A stretch of DNA of 64,000 nucleotides from Adenanthera pavonina. Taxonomy: Eukaryota > Streptophyta > Magnoliopsida > Fabales > Fabaceae. The notes beneath the pieces are model-generated. The model saw only the letters and a program-made list of their open reading frames with translations, searched no databases and was not told the DNA's origin. Of the stretch, positions 12,043 to 27,000 are shown one piece after another. The position numbers and the translations under genes are program-made. The DNA lies in the NCBI GenBank assembly GCA_026686845.1, contig JAIVEN010000019.1:29454501-29518500 (forward strand), written 5' to 3'. Every line of letters begins with the position of its first letter. Positions within the stretch are counted from its first letter, which is position 1.

Positions 12043-15000
12043 ATGCATTTCGCTAAACTTGATGATTCGCCCATGTTTCGCCAACAGGTTCTCTGCATTC
12101 AATTTCATTCTTCTGTTTGTTGTGTACAATTTGTAATATGGCGCTTTTATTTTTCAACGGAACGATTACGTAAGGATAATTCATTAATGTAGTTGCAGTT
12201 CCTTTAATCTCACGTTGCTATGAGATAGTGGTTTTATGCAGACATTGCATTGCGCATCTCAATTTTTTATTCTCTTGATGGTGTTATTTGTAAGATAATC
12301 CATCATGAAGAAGAGGCGTTTTGTCATGAATGTAGAATGCCTCAAGAATTTGTTTTACGGTAGAGCTGCACACTTATTTTTTAATGGCTATCGATGCAGC
12401 TGCAATGCTTGGAAGAAGGTGTAGATTCATTGCGGGCAAGATGCCACAAGTTCTACAAAGGATGTCGGAAGTACACGTAGGTTTCTCTTTTTTTCACACA
12501 AATGGTCTTATTTATTGAGCTTCGCACTTACGCCATTTCTCACTTGTTGTCCATTTGGAAATTTCGCTTTTACAGTTTATTGCACGTGCTGTGAATTTTC
12601 ATGTATTATTACTTAGTTGCGGAAAGTTTCTTCTGTGAATAACTTGGAATAAAGGTTTAGAAGCACGAGAAGTTGATATTATACTAGTGGAAGTAGACCC
12701 TCAGTGATTATCCTCCTAAGTGGACAGAGACTTGGGAAAAAATAATTAAGGAAAGTATGCAAAATCCCCTCCCACCAAGAAGTTGTAAGGACTTACTTTA
12801 ACCCAAAGGAGACACTAAGCTTTCGTTTACTCTAGCAAGAACGAGTCACCAAATGATGTTTCAGTCTGTCATTGAAGGCATACTGTTATGCAGTCAAAAC
12901 CATTTGATTTTGTCTTGAGCTAATGAGGAAGGCGGCTACTAGTTATAAATAATTTAAGTCTTGCAAGAAAACCTCGATTTCTGCATTGAAGAGTTAGATA
13001 GCTCCAGGGCCTATTAAAGTCCTCTACGTAAATAGTTATTCAACCTAAAGTTTGTGAATAAATCAAGAAGCTAAAATGTTCTCTGTGCGCATGCATGTGT
13101 GCGTACATGCATGTATGCATACATATATATTAACTGCTTGGTGGTTTGAGGCATTTTTCTTGCTAATGTTCAAACTTGTGACTGCATAAATCACTAAGAT
13201 AGCCTTGTGGTCACATTTCTTTGAGAAGTTTTGAAAATTTGGATGCAAGAGAAAGCATATCTTGGAACAGGAGAGTGCATGAGGTCTTGAATCTTTTCAA
13301 GTATTATACCTGAAACAAGAAAGAGCAGAGAAAAACAGAAAAAGTTGCTTTCCTCCGGATATGTATAAAATTCTTATAGCAAAATCAAACTTTTTATGGG
13401 AGCAAACTAAGTACCAGCATTGCTCATACCTGAACAGTTTAGATCATCATTTTTGGTTTAATGAAGCATGATTTTGACCATTTCAGTTGAATAAACAAAA
13501 GTCCATTCACATTTCTAATGTTCTGTAAAAGAATCTTACATCTAGATTTGTTTAATGTCTTTTAGGGAAGGTCTTGGAGAGGGATATGATGGGGACATTG
13601 CTTTTACGAGTGCCCTTGAAACTTTTGGGGGAGGGCATGGTGATCCTCTCTTTGTTTCTCTGGGAGGTAAGTCTCATTGCTCTCCTTCCATATGCATTTT
13701 TTATTTTTAAAATCTAGAACTAGAATGACTTTCCTTGCAGCATGCTTAGATGAGATGATAAATGGAGATGTGCATACTTAGAGGTTATACCTAGGGTTAT
13801 ATATTAGCCCTGAACTGACATGTAAGTTTAGGCTGAAGAATAAGGAGGCATTGTTGCTGAAGGTTTTCTCTAGTTTTGTGCTTGATATATTTATGAAATG
13901 TAGTCAAAGTTGGCTGAGTTATTCTAAAGCATGCCACACTTATCTCTCCACCCTAGCTTTTCTAACCAACATGCTTCCTTTGAGTAAAGTGTAACTTGTT
14001 TTAGTAAAATAAAAATACATATGAAGTGTATCTTGTTATTAATTTTGATTAATTTTCTTTTGGAAATCTCAGGACCCGTTATGACCAAATTCACTATTGC
14101 TTTGAGAGAAATTGGTACATATAAAGAAGTTCTGCGGTCTCAGGTAATAATTAGTTTAGCTTTGTCAATTGTTTTACCATCCAGCTGCTTTTCTTTTACT
14201 AAGCTCTAACTTTCTTTCTTTCTTCTTCGTCTTCTTCTCTCTTTTTTTAAATACTAACTGCTAATTCTAGTATAGGAAAGCCTTTTTAGTATCCACATTA
14301 GGTTATAAATATGAACTGCTACTTCTTCAATCTCGGAGGATAACATATTTCTGATTCTGATACTAAGGTGCAATTATAAATTATAAGCTTGTCATTAGAC
14401 TATGTACTTCCTCTACAGCCTCTTTTCCTGCACAAATCCTAGGCTAGTTTTGTTCACGGCTTGTGACAAGTTGTTTTGACCAGTGATAGTAGGATACATA
14501 AACAAGACCTTTTTTTTTTTATGAAATATATAAACAATGTTAAAAGTTGCAGCCTTCCAGTCTTTTAGCGACCCAACACCTACCCTGGCAATAATGTTAA
14601 GCAGTTGCCTGAGAAGGAGCGGTTCAGAGTAGAAGTATGGGGTTATATTACTGGTCTTCATAGAGGTATACTTTTGATCACAAATGCAAGAATTGACTAA
14701 TTTTCATGATTCTGGTTCAAGAAGAGTAAGCTGAAATTGCTGGTGACACTCAAGGAATCTCTGAAGCTGCTGTAGGCTGTGCACTACAGTAAATCCAAGG
14801 AGTCCAAGGGACCCCGGGCAGGGAAAGGAGTCAAGAGAAGCAGTCCACCAATTCAACTAGGAGCCAATTGATTGATTTTCTTACTCAAGCCACTACTAAC
14901 CAACCTTGAGGACAATGATTGATTAGAGTGTTGTTTGGGGGGGGGGGTGATTGATACATGTGATTTCTGAAGAAGTTGGTAGAATAAGAAGTTGAAAGTT

Positions 15001-18000
15001 AATTAAAAGAGGGAAGTCATAATCCATTATAAGAAAATGAGAAACTAGTTAGGATAATAAATAGAGCTAGAAGTTAGTTAGAAAGGAGGGGAACTTTGTT
15101 ATGCCAGCTAAACAAATGTGATACATTCCCAACTACAGTTATCAGTATAAAAAATAGTCAATGGGATGAGCAATATGTGGAATTATTTATTTAATAAAGA
15201 ATTATGATTTTATCTTCTTCCTAAAGTCAAGTGTATCAGTGATGTTTTTATTTGCCAATTTCTGAGGATGGCCTGACCTACACACCATATCTGTTCTTTA
15301 TTTATCTGTCACATCACTTATTAAGCATTAGAATAATGTGCCAACCAGTATATGGGGATTGATGGACAATTTGATTTTCAGTTGGCTACACCTTCCTTTG
15401 AAATACATGCTTAAATTAGTTTTCTTTTTCTTGCTACATTTATTTATTGCTCTTTCTCATGTCTGACAATATGGTTGGGATTTCATTCTCTATTTATGAA
15501 TCCTTTTATTTTAGACTGGAATAAGCTGCAATATGATGCTAAAGTCATTTGGTACATAGATATCTTACATTTTTTGGTATCTTGGATATATAAACTGCCA
15601 TAATGTTTTCATGTTTGGCATGACAATAAAAAATTATTGAAGAATTAATACGATTTGCATTTTTCAAAATTTAGTAAAACGAAAAATTCAGGGACATGAG
15701 ATTCTATCATTATTGGATGTCACAAGTTAGCACCTAAAATTGTGGTATCCTATGCTTCTAGACATCTTGGATGCCTGTATACCAAGCACAGACAATTTGG
15801 ATGCCTCTGAGATCTAAGAGTGAGGAGATAGTGTACCAAATAGCTCCGTGATTTTGCAAGCATTGGTTTTTTCTTGTTTTCTAGTTGATTAGAGGCGATT
15901 ATTCCAACAAATATTGCTGGGCTAACTATGCTTAATATGACTATTTAGGTGGAGCACATGCTTAATGACCGGTTGCTGCACATTCTCAATGTTGACATCC
16001 AAGATGTCAAGGTATAAGCTTAACACGTTCTCATAATCTGTGTATCTTATGTCCAAAAAAAATTTCAATGTATATGCTTTACTTCCTAGGCTTATGAAGT
16101 GAAGTCACTGGCTTCTATCAGTTGAAAATTTTTAATGATTGGAAGGTGTCCATTTTCTTTTGCTATCATTTCCTTTGAAGGACTTTTTCCTTTATTGAGT
16201 GGTTACTTCAAGCAATCTTATCTTCTTCATAAATCTAATGGAGAGGAGGGTCGATTCCATTGTCAAGATAGCATAGTTTTTATTAGTTCAAAAGTAATGA
16301 TGATTGGCAATTAGACCATGGAGACTGACCTTTGATTGATTTTAGTTTCTAAAGGAACAACTCTTTTACAAAAATTAATGCTCCTGAAGTTGCTTTTCAT
16401 TTGCAACAAAATTTTCATATTATTCATGCTTCATATGACTGGTATAGCTCTTTTTATTTTAATGCTTCTAGTGATACTCGCAGGAAGCTCGGAAGCGATT
16501 TGATAAAGCTTCCCTTTCATATGATCAGGTATTTCTCAACTTCCTATAAATGTAGCACAGCATATGCACTCCACATGCAATGGTTTTTTCTTTTATTCTA
16601 CTATTTGTGTATGATTCTTAAGTTGTGTGATTTACTATAATAGTGTATGTGCTTATTGAATGTTTTTTTGGTATTTGGTATGTTGCCTTACTCTTTTCTG
16701 ATCTTTATTAAATTGATTAAAACTTTCTCTTGATCATTTATACCAGCAGTACAATTGTTAAGATTATTCATGCTTCACAAATCATGTTCAGCCAATTTTG
16801 TGTATTGTCGAGATTTAAATATTTTTAGGGCGCCTCAAATGGCTTGAAAGAAAGGATATGCGTTAATAAATTATTTGCATGGGTTGGTCTGTAACGTCTC
16901 CAAGTCACTAGTTGACTGAAGTTTGTTGGTGCTTCTATTTTCAATCATTGAGAAATGATGGAAAATGTCCTTTACGTCATTGTGGTTAGTGATTTTGTAA
17001 AAGCAAGAGGCATGTTTAAACTTAATGTTTCTAAATGAGATAATTTATTGCAAAATAAGTGGGGTGCATTTTGTGCCACAGGCACGTGATAAGTTTCTGT
17101 CATTAAGAAAGAGCACTAGGATTGATGTTGCTACCGTCATAGAAGAGGTACATCTAGTTTATCTATGACATCAAGTTTAGTTAAATTTTGATTCAATAAT
17201 TAATTCAATAGCTTGTCATGGGTTATCATGATCCTTGCAAATCTAATTTGGTAGTGAGACATTCCAGGAATGGCACAATGCAAGGGATTCATTTGAGGAA
17301 GCCCGTTGCAATCTGGTAATTTCAATTCCACAACACATGTTGCTATGAATGAGTATCAGATGTACGTGTTTGATTCTTAACTAAATAATATATATATATA
17401 TATATATCATTATCCAGGTTAGTGCTCTAAGTAATGTTGAGGCAAAGAAGAGATTTGAATTTTTGGAGGCTGTCAGTGGAATTATGGATGCTCATCTTCG
17501 ATACTTTCAACAGGTATATGAGATAGTGATATGTTTGGCAACATTTCTTACTGGTACTGCACTTATGCTGCTTCTTGAAAATGAAATATCTTTCTCTTGC
17601 AGGGATACCAGCTATTGCATCAAATGGAACCTTTCATTACTGAGGTTTTGCTACTAATTCTTTCATTCTTTTGCTCCTGATTGTACAAATAGCTATTTCA
17701 TATGAAGAGTATATATGTATTTTGCTTATAATTTTTTCTGAAAACATAAACCTAGCAGCTGAAACAGTATAACATGTGGGTTATAATACATAACTGAATA
17801 AAAATTATAAGCAAGGTGTACTTCCTGAAGTTTATACCCCTGAATGATTGATTGAATCAACCTTGATGTGACCTATCACTTATTGCCACAATGAAATGTT
17901 TCAAGTATGGAGGAAAATAGTTGGAAGTTCCTGATTTATTGGCTAGATGGAAGACTTATTTCCCAGCATAGGAGGTTCCTTTCTATTCTTTAACAGAACA

Positions 18001-21000
18001 AGATAAATTCTGTTAATCACGGTTGAGAGTGAGAAACTGTTGAACGTAATAGTCCTCCTTGAGATGTTATTTATTGTTCCAGAGGCAGGCTTCACCAACA
18101 ATGACACAAACTCTGTTGATTTTGTTTTTCCCAACTTAATAGTGAGAGGGTTTGAATGCCAAATGTTCTAACTCTGCTAGGTTTCAGGTTTTGGCTTATG
18201 CACAGCAATCAAGAGAAAGTTACAATACGGACCAGATTTCTCTAAATGAAAAAATGCAAGAGTACAAAAGACAAATTCATCAAGAAAGTAGATTATCGTT
18301 AAATGGCCCCCATGGTTCTCCTGGAGACTGTGTACAACCCTTTTCTAGGATATCAAGTGAAGTTGTAGATGCAGTAATGGAATCCGCTGCAAATGGAAAG
18401 GTATTCTCTGATGCGATGTTTAATGTTTTCCTCTTTCTCTAACAGAAATATACTTACTGCATTCTAAATTTTTTCATTTGAGACCATTTTGTTGGCTATT
18501 GTTTATCTAAAAGTGCACAATTTTAGGTTCAAATTATTCGACAAGGATTTCTTTCAAAACGTTCCTCCAATCTGAGGGGTGACTGGAAGAGAAGGTATTT
18601 TGTTCTTGATAGTCAAGGAATGCTGTTTTATTATCGCAAGCCATGGAACTGGTCACATGTGAGTCGCCAATTAAAGTTAACTTGTAATATTCTTAGCTAC
18701 ATAATGCTCATTTTTCATCAGCTTCTTTTCTTAATAAATTTTGAACATACCTTTTCAGAGTGGCAATCTATCATCTGTGCAAAGAAATAATACCACTGAA
18801 AATGGTCCTGGACTTCTGAGCCGGTGGCTTTCTTCTCATTATCATGGGGGTGTCCATGATGAGAGATCTGTGGCACGTCATGCAGTGAACCTGCTTACAT
18901 CAACAATTAAAGTTGATGCTGATCAGTCAGATTTAAGATTTTGCTTCAGGATCATTTCACCAGTAAAGAACTATACATTGCAGGTATTTATTTCAAAAAT
19001 TATTTAACACATAGTCTAGAGCTTTATTATTACTTCTGATATACTAAAGCAAGACAATGCAGGCAGAAAATGCAGTGGACCAGATGGATTGGATTGAAAA
19101 GATGACGGGAGTAATTGCTTCCTTGTTGAGTGTTCAGTCAGTAGAAATGGTACATAGTAGATTTCTCTCTTAAAAATGCATCCCTTGATGCCAGTGTTAT
19201 TTTTTACTACTATAATCATGAAAATAATTATATGACAGCCTCTCACAGCTGACTCTGAAAGTGGTGACTGTTGCTCTTCAAGCAAGAGTGATATGCTGGA
19301 AAGTTGTCAAGATGATGATCAGCAAATGAGTAAGGAGTGTGCATCCAAGAACATCACTTCTAATAATCATTTGCGTGAATGTAAAAGTTTTCAGTTGCAT
19401 AAACAGAGTGCAAGAGGTGAAAAACCAATTGATGTTCTTAGAAGGGTAAGTGGGAATGACAGATGTGCTGATTGTGGTAAACCTGAACCAGACTGGGCGT
19501 CCTTAAACCTTGGTATTCTCATATGCATCGAGTGTTCTGGTATTCATCGTAATCTTGGTGTACATATATCAAAAGTAAGTAGTTCAGGTTGCACATTTAA
19601 GTTCGTCATTCGGTGATGTTTATATATTGTGTCTTATCAGTATTTACTGAATAAAAGCGAGAGATATGCATAAGGACCTTTGACCTGTTATCTGAAAGCA
19701 CTCACAATATTAGACTACAAAATAACAACTGACCAAATAATATATAACAGCCAATTTTAAAATTTGTTATTTACATTTGCATGGGAGACAAATAATGGCA
19801 TTCATTCATTATGTTAAAATGAAAATACTATTGATGCTTAGAACTTGTAAATTAATGCAATCCTTTCTGAAATAAGGAGAAACAAAAATTATGTGTGTAA
19901 CATCACTTTCAAGATTGTTGACCAAACACTGCAAAATATGAAGACAAAAAGACTGCGATCAATAGATCCAGACTACACAGATGTGCCCAACATAATCATT
20001 TAAATTGTAGAAACTTTATATCTAGGATGGAAATGACAGTACTATTGTATGACTATGAATACAGGTTCACATAAAATAAAATGAAGTGGATTGAAAAAAA
20101 TAATAGCTGATCAATTGTCATCTAAGACATGTAAAATGTAAATCTTACTCTAAATTGTATCAATTAACTATAGATTTATTGTTAAACTGCAGGGCTATTA
20201 ATCCGAATTACTGCTTATATATATATTTGGTTATATATGACAGTGTTTGGTGCAGAAAAACTTATTTATTTTATTGAGAATAGCATTACATATATAGGCC
20301 TTCTAGGGCAAATCTAAAATAAAGATAAAAATCTCTAAGAATCTACTAAATCTGATTTAAATCAAACCAGATAGATATAAACAGTAAAAGATATAAAGGA
20401 GGATAAATCTAATCTTAAAAGATAATGAAATAATGAAGAAATATTAGTGCATAAGAATTGGGCTTTAAGGCCCACTTCCGACACTCCCCCTCAAGCTGGA
20501 GAATAGATATTAATCATTCCCAGCTTGCTGCTCAATCCCTTGAACCTTGTCCTTGTGAGAGCCTTTGTCAACACATTTGCAGCTTGATTCCCTGAGGAAA
20601 ACATATTTCAAATCAATTATCTTAGCATCAATCTTTTCTTTAATGAAGTTTCGATCAATCTCAACATGTTTTGTTCGATCATGATAAATGGGATTTTTAG
20701 CAATTCCAATTGTGGCCATGTTATCACACCAAACATTAATGGGAGAAGGAATTTCAATTCTGAGCTCCTTCGAGAGTCTTATAATCCACGTCCCCTCACA
20801 AATTCCTAGAGCCAATGCTTTGTATTTTGCTTCTGCTGAGCTCCTTGCAACCATTGATTGCTTCTTGCTCCTCCAGGTAACAAGGTTACCCCATACAAAG
20901 GTACAGTAACCAGTTTTTGATCTTCTGTCAACCTCAGAGCCTGCCCAATCTGTATCTGTAAATACTTCTATATTCCTTGTTTTTCCTTTGGCGAAAAACA

Positions 21001-24000
21001 ATCCTTTTCCAGGTGTCATCTTCAAATACTTCAATATCCTGTACACTGCCTTTAAATGCTCTTCCTATGGGTTGCTCATAAACTAACTAGCAACACTAAC
21101 AGGAAAACATATATTAGGACGAGTATGTGACAGATAAATTAGTTTACCAACTAATTTTTGGTAGCTTTCTTTGTCAACTGGAGTGCTCTCCGCCTTGAAA
21201 CCCAATTTACAGTTTACTTCCATGGGCGTGTCTACTGGTTTTGCACCTAGCATTCATGTCTCTTTCAACAAATCTAGTGTATATTTCCTTTGGGATACAC
21301 TAATTCCCAGTTTCGATCTTGCCACTTCCTTGCCAAGGAAGTACCTGAGACTTCCAAGATCCTTAACTTCAAATTGAGTGGACAATTTCTTCTTTAAATT
21401 CTGAATTTCTTCAATATCATCACCTGTTAAGACTATATCATCAACATAAACAATCAAAACGGTGATCTTACCACTATTGTGCCTAACAAACAGTATGTGA
21501 TCTGTTTGGCATTGATTGTACCCATAAGACCTTACAACCTGAGTAAACCTTTCAAACCAAGGTCGAGGGGATTGCTTAAGCCTATATAGAGACTTATACA
21601 ACTTACACACTTTTCCAGCATTCCTTGTATTTTTCAGTCCTAATGGGACCTCCATGTATACTTCTTCCTCTAGATCTCCATTAAAAAATGCATTCTTTAC
21701 ATCTAATTGAAACAAAGCCCAATCAAGGTTAACAGCTAAAGACAATAATATCTTAATTGTATTGAACTTTGCTACTGGAGCAAGTGTTTCCTGGTAATCA
21801 ATACCATGAATCTGTGTGAATCCCTTAACTACTAGTCTTGCCTTATACCTGTTAATAGTACCATCTGGGTTATACTTCACAGTGAACACCCATTTACAGC
21901 CTACAATAGTCTTACCTTCAGGGAGCTCAGTCAACATCCAAGTTTCATTCTTCGCAAGTGCATTAAGCTCATCTTCAATAGCATTCTTCCATCTAAGATC
22001 TATGATTGCTTCCTGAAAACTATTCAGAATTTTCTCCGTTTCAACATTGACATCAAAATTTTTCAGACTGGATGACAATCGGCTATTAGATACAAATCTG
22101 TTAATAGGATGCTGGGTACAAGATTTCTTACCTTTCCCCAGAGCAATTGCTGCTGCAAATCATCAAAACCTGGCTTAGTTACGGATTCTTGGTCCTGCAC
22201 AGGAGTAGGATCATGCTCACTATCATCTCTTGCTTGATTTTCAGCACATTTGTTCCTTCTAGTATAAACTTGAATCTATTTCTTAGGTTGGGTTTCTGTT
22301 GGAGGTTCAAAACTGTCCAAGGGAGAAATTGAGATAATTTCGTTCTGCTCAGGTGCAGAATCAGTGTTAGTAGGATCATTTTCTAGTGTAGGTTTAGTAG
22401 GGTTAGTGTTAGGTGGAAGAGGCATTATAGATGGCAAAGTTGGTGATGTTTGGGGTATTGTAACATGCTCAAATGGTGTATTATGATCACAAACATGCCA
22501 TTCACTGCTAGAATTCTCCCCCTGAATGGAAGGTTTGGGATAGTAAGGAAGGTGCTCAAAAAACTTGACATTCATGGAGACATAGATTTTGTTAGTGATG
22601 GGACAGTAACACTTGTACCCTTTATGAGTAGCAGAATACCCCACAAATACACATTTGACAGCCCTTGAAGCAAGTTTGTTTTCATTATTGACATGAACAA
22701 AGGCCACACACCCAAAAGTTCGAATGGGAATAGATGAAATGAGAGGTGAATTTGAATAGATTTCAGTGAATTTCTGAAGGGGAATAGCAAATTTTAGAAC
22801 TTTTGAAGGCATTCTATTAATCAAATAAGAAGTTGTCATAATAGCATTCCCCCATAAATAACTAGGAACATTATTTGTAATCAAAAGGGCCCTAGCTACT
22901 TCCAAAAGATGCCTATTTTTCCTTTCAGCTATATCATTTTGTTGAGGAGTGTTGACACATGAGGTTTGATGATGAATCCCTTGAACACTTAGGTACTCAC
23001 TAAAATTAGAATTGAGATATTCCCTCCCATTATCACTTCGGAGAATTTTGATTGAGGTTTGAAACTGATTTATGATGAAAGCATGAAAATCCTTGAATAT
23101 TTTGAAAACTTAAGATTTATCCTTCATTAGGAAAACCCAAGTTAGTCTTGTGTGATCATCAATGAAAGTTACAAACCACTTTGCTTTTGAGTTGGTTAAA
23201 ACCCTTGATGGACCCCAAATATCACTGTGGATAAGAGTGAATGGTTGAGAAGGTATATGTTGTTGTGGGGAATAGCAACTTTTGGTTTGCTTGGAGAATT
23301 GGCAGACATCACAACAAAAATCGGAACTGCTTTAATTGATCAAATTGGGAAACAAAATTTTCATATAATCAAAATTCGGGTGTCCTAGTCTACGGTGCCA
23401 CAATAGCACATCTTTATTTGACATAATAGGAAAAGAAGAAACAAACAAAATTGAAGAAGAAACAGATGAAATTTGCTTGACTTTATTATTTGAGAGTCCT
23501 TCAAGATAGTAAAGTCCATCCCACTCCTTAGCATTGCCAATCCTCCTCCCTGATGCCAAGTCCTGAAAATCACAAATAATATCATCAAAAATTACGTAGC
23601 ATCTTAACTATTTTACAATCATTATAACAGATAAGAGACTACACTCAATCTCAGGCACGTATAAAACATCCTTCAAAATAATTGTTTCAGTGATAATGAC
23701 AGTTTCTTTTCTAAAAACCTTGGCGTATGGTTCCATTAGCAACTTTTACCATTGTGTGCTTTGAATAAGCAGTAAATTCACAAAATAGTTCCTTAAAACC
23801 AGTAATATGGTCTGTGGCTCCTGAGTCAACTACCCAAATGTTCTTGTTTTGAACTATACTACTAAGAATAGCTGTCAAGGATATACCTGCTTAGCCAAAG
23901 TTACAGAGGGAGTAGTTTGATCTGTCTTACTATTATTTTGAGCATTGAGTTGAACCTGTTTGTCAAGTAATTTCTTCAAAATTGAAAGCTCCTCTATGCT

Positions 24001-27000
24001 GAAATTTGCAATCTCTGATTTAGGTTCTCCTACCATCATTCCTCTGTTCTCACCCTTCTTTTGCTTGGCATTCGTGGGCTTCCCATAAATCTTCCAACAA
24101 TTGTCACAGGTGTGTCCACTCTTATTGCAGTGGTCACACCATTTGGTCACCTTTTTCCCCCTTTGATTGTTGTTATAGTCCTCCTCTAGCCACCATAGCT
24201 GAAACTTCTGCAGGAGGAACATTAGGTGAGTATTGCACCAATTCTTTTCTGCTCTCTTCATATTTTATCATGTTGAGAGTTTCTTCAAAAGATGGAAAAG
24301 GCTTGGTACTCATAATTCTGGCTCTAACTTCTTCGTATTCGTTATTCAAGCCAAGAAGGAAATCATAAGTTCTCTCTCCTTCCACAATTTGTTTATAGTA
24401 AACCTCATCCCGATGGCACGACCATTGACGAATTTCATATAAATCTATTTGCTGCCATACCCGGTTCAGGGCATTATAGTATTGTGTGATGGTCTTTTCT
24501 CCTTGCTTCAAGTTTCGAAGAGTTTGTTTGAGTTGGAAGATAGTTGCTTTATTTTCTCTGACCGAAAATGATCTCCTAGTTGAATCCCAAATTTCTTTGG
24601 CTGTAGCAGCAAGCAAGCAATTTTCACTGATCTCAAGATCCATAGAGTGCACCAACCATGTCATCATTGTGTTGTTTTCGGCTACCCACGTGTCATAGCC
24701 AACCTCTCCAGGTTCTGGTATCCTCCCTTCGCCAGTGAGATACTTCTCTTTGCACCTGCCTCTAACAAACATTAGAACATTCCGTGACCATTGCAAATAA
24801 TTATTGCCATTGAGTTTGTGCGGAATCATGGGCTGTGGAAGACTTTCGAGCACTCCTCCTCTAAGAGAAGATGTGCCACTGCTTCTAGATTTTTGTTCCT
24901 TCATAGCCGACCTTTTTGAGTCATCGTTGTTGGTGGCAAGAACTCTTGCATTGTGAGCGCCTGTTTGAAGTCCATTGTGTGCTGTTTACTGCTGCTCTGA
25001 TACCATGACACTGTTTGGCGCAAAAAAACTTATTTATTTTATTGAGAATAGCATTACATATATAGGCCTTCTAGAGCAAATCTAAAATAAAGATAAAAAT
25101 CTCTAAGAATCTACTAAATCTGATTTAAATCAAACCAGATAGATACAAACAGTAAAAGATATAAAGGAGGATAAATCTAATCTTAAAAGATAATGAGATA
25201 ATGAAGAAATATTAGTGCATAAGAGTTCGGCCTATAAGAATTGGGCTTTAAGGCCCACTTCCGACAATATATATATTTGGTCTTTCTCCTCCCCTTCTTT
25301 TCCAACAGTTCTGTATAAATTTTTGTGTGAGGATTTTATTATTATTAAGAGGGAAAATTTTATCTCTTTTTAATCCTCATTTTTCCAGCTGAAGTGGAAA
25401 ACATATTTTTGCAGGTAAGATCACTGACACTTGATGTGAAAGTCTGGGACCCTTCTGTCATAACCATGTTTCAGTCACTGGGCAATCACTTTGCAAATTC
25501 AGTTTGGGAAGAGAAGTTGCATTCAGCAAGTAAAATGCAAGCTGATGACATGACTATTGGGTAAGTGTTTTGAAAATTGATGGGTTTCAATGTTTGGACT
25601 TATGTTAATAAGAGCTATAGTGATGTAGTCCAACATCAACAGAAACAAATTGTTTCGTGTGAAGAAACCAGAACACGATGATTCTATTTCATTAAAAGAG
25701 AGGTTCATTCATGCAAAGGTAATCTTAAGGATACTTTTAGTTTCTCTTATATCATATTGATATTTCCTACTATTGATGAAGTTTTCAGAGTCATCATGTA
25801 AATTCTTAGCTCGTGTTTTTTATTTTGAGGAAACAGTAAATATACTCTGTCATACTATCTTACTAGTTTGGCATGCTTAAAGATTTTCCAATGAATAGCA
25901 AAGTAATTAAGTAGTCTACCCGTGATTATCTGCTTTCTGAGGCATTGCTTAGAAACTTATCTAGAAGGTTGGTACTCTATATGTTGATCCCTGCAATCTA
26001 TTTCATTTCCTAGCTGCCTGTTTTGTGACACACATAAAAATATCTTATTTGAGTTTTTTGCTCATTGGTGAAAGGAATTGCAGTGTGGTTAACTAGTTAT
26101 ATTCATTGTTAGTGTATTTGGCCAAATTGTAACTAAATTGAGTTTGTTCGCAGTGTAAATTTTCACCTACTTGTTTACGAGTTGAGTAATGCGCTCAATT
26201 TTTATGTTAAATTTCTCAACCTCATCCGCATAATCTTCTTATGCAATTTTCTCCATGTTATTTCTGTTTATAGTATGTGAACAGCTGAAAAATTGGCCAC
26301 CCCTTCTTTCTTTATATATTTTGGACATCTAAGAGTGGGCACTTCTACGCTTTTTTCCTTCTCATTTTTTCTTTACAGTGAAACAAATAATTGCTGACAG
26401 TTTCCTCCTTGCATGTTTCTCCTTATTTAAACTAGATGAGGTTGGCTTTTTCTGCTTTGATTAAAAAAAAAAAAGTAGGTAGGAATCTTATTCCATGACG
26501 GAATATTATGTCGGGGAGATATAACTAGATGCTTTCTCTTAATGCAGTATTCTGAGAAAGTCTTTGTCGATCAGATAAAGAATAACTGCCATCTCCTTTC
26601 AGTGGCGCAACAGTTGTGGGATAGCGTCTGTGCCAATGACAAGAAAGCAGTGTACCAGCATATTGTGAAGTCTGATTTGGATGTCAATGCTGTCTGTGGG
26701 CAAGAATATTTTGGTATGTCTTAATCTTACCTCTTAACTCCTCGAAAGGCTTCAAGGCTGGAAAAATAAGAGGTCCATGATGGTTAATAAGTGACTTTAC
26801 AGATGACGCTTTTGACATGCCTTCTTCAAGCAATTCAAAATCATCAGCTAAAAGTGAAAATCAGCCAATAGAGGACATACTTGATGGTTCTACTGTGCTT
26901 CACCTGGCATGCCTGACTGCTGACATTGCCATGGTGGAGCTGCTTTTACAATATGGTGCAGACATAAATGCTTCCGATTCAAGAGGTCGCACACCACTGC

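Larger units (their letters stand above)
20238..25266 (-). mobile_element. Ty1/copia LTR retrotransposon, structurally complete but coding-defective
   Basis: A 5,029-bp element in reverse orientation inside intron 15. LTRs are 20238-20483 and 25006-25266, with ends TGTCGG...TGTCA when read on the minus strand. The flanks carry a 5-bp target duplication ATATA (20233-20237 and 25267-25271). Next to the 5' LTR is the primer-binding site TGGTATCAGAGC (minus strand of 24994-25005), complementary to initiator-Met tRNA. Next to the 3' LTR is a polypurine tract (20484-20495). Domain order on the minus strand is gag, protease, integrase, RT, RNase H, which is copia order. The coding region has frameshifts and stops, so it is probably not autonomous. 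The LTRs show six substitutions in 246 aligned bases plus one 15-bp indel (eye count), which points to a fairly recent insertion. Confidence 0.95.
19575..25414 (+). other. Intron 15 of the VAN3-like gene (5.8 kb)
   Basis: Runs from the donor after CATATATCAAAA (19574) to the acceptor TTTTTGCAG before 25415. Removing the copia element and one target copy leaves an intron of roughly 0.8 kb, so the element accounts for most of the length. The flanking 19575-20237 and 25272-25414 segments show only ordinary AT-rich intron sequence. Confidence 0.85.

Noticed and set aside
11728..12192. 154-codon open frame overlapping the VAN3-like start
   Set aside because: It mostly covers the Arg/Lys-coding, purine-rich 5' leader in another frame and runs into intron 1; it has no family similarity.
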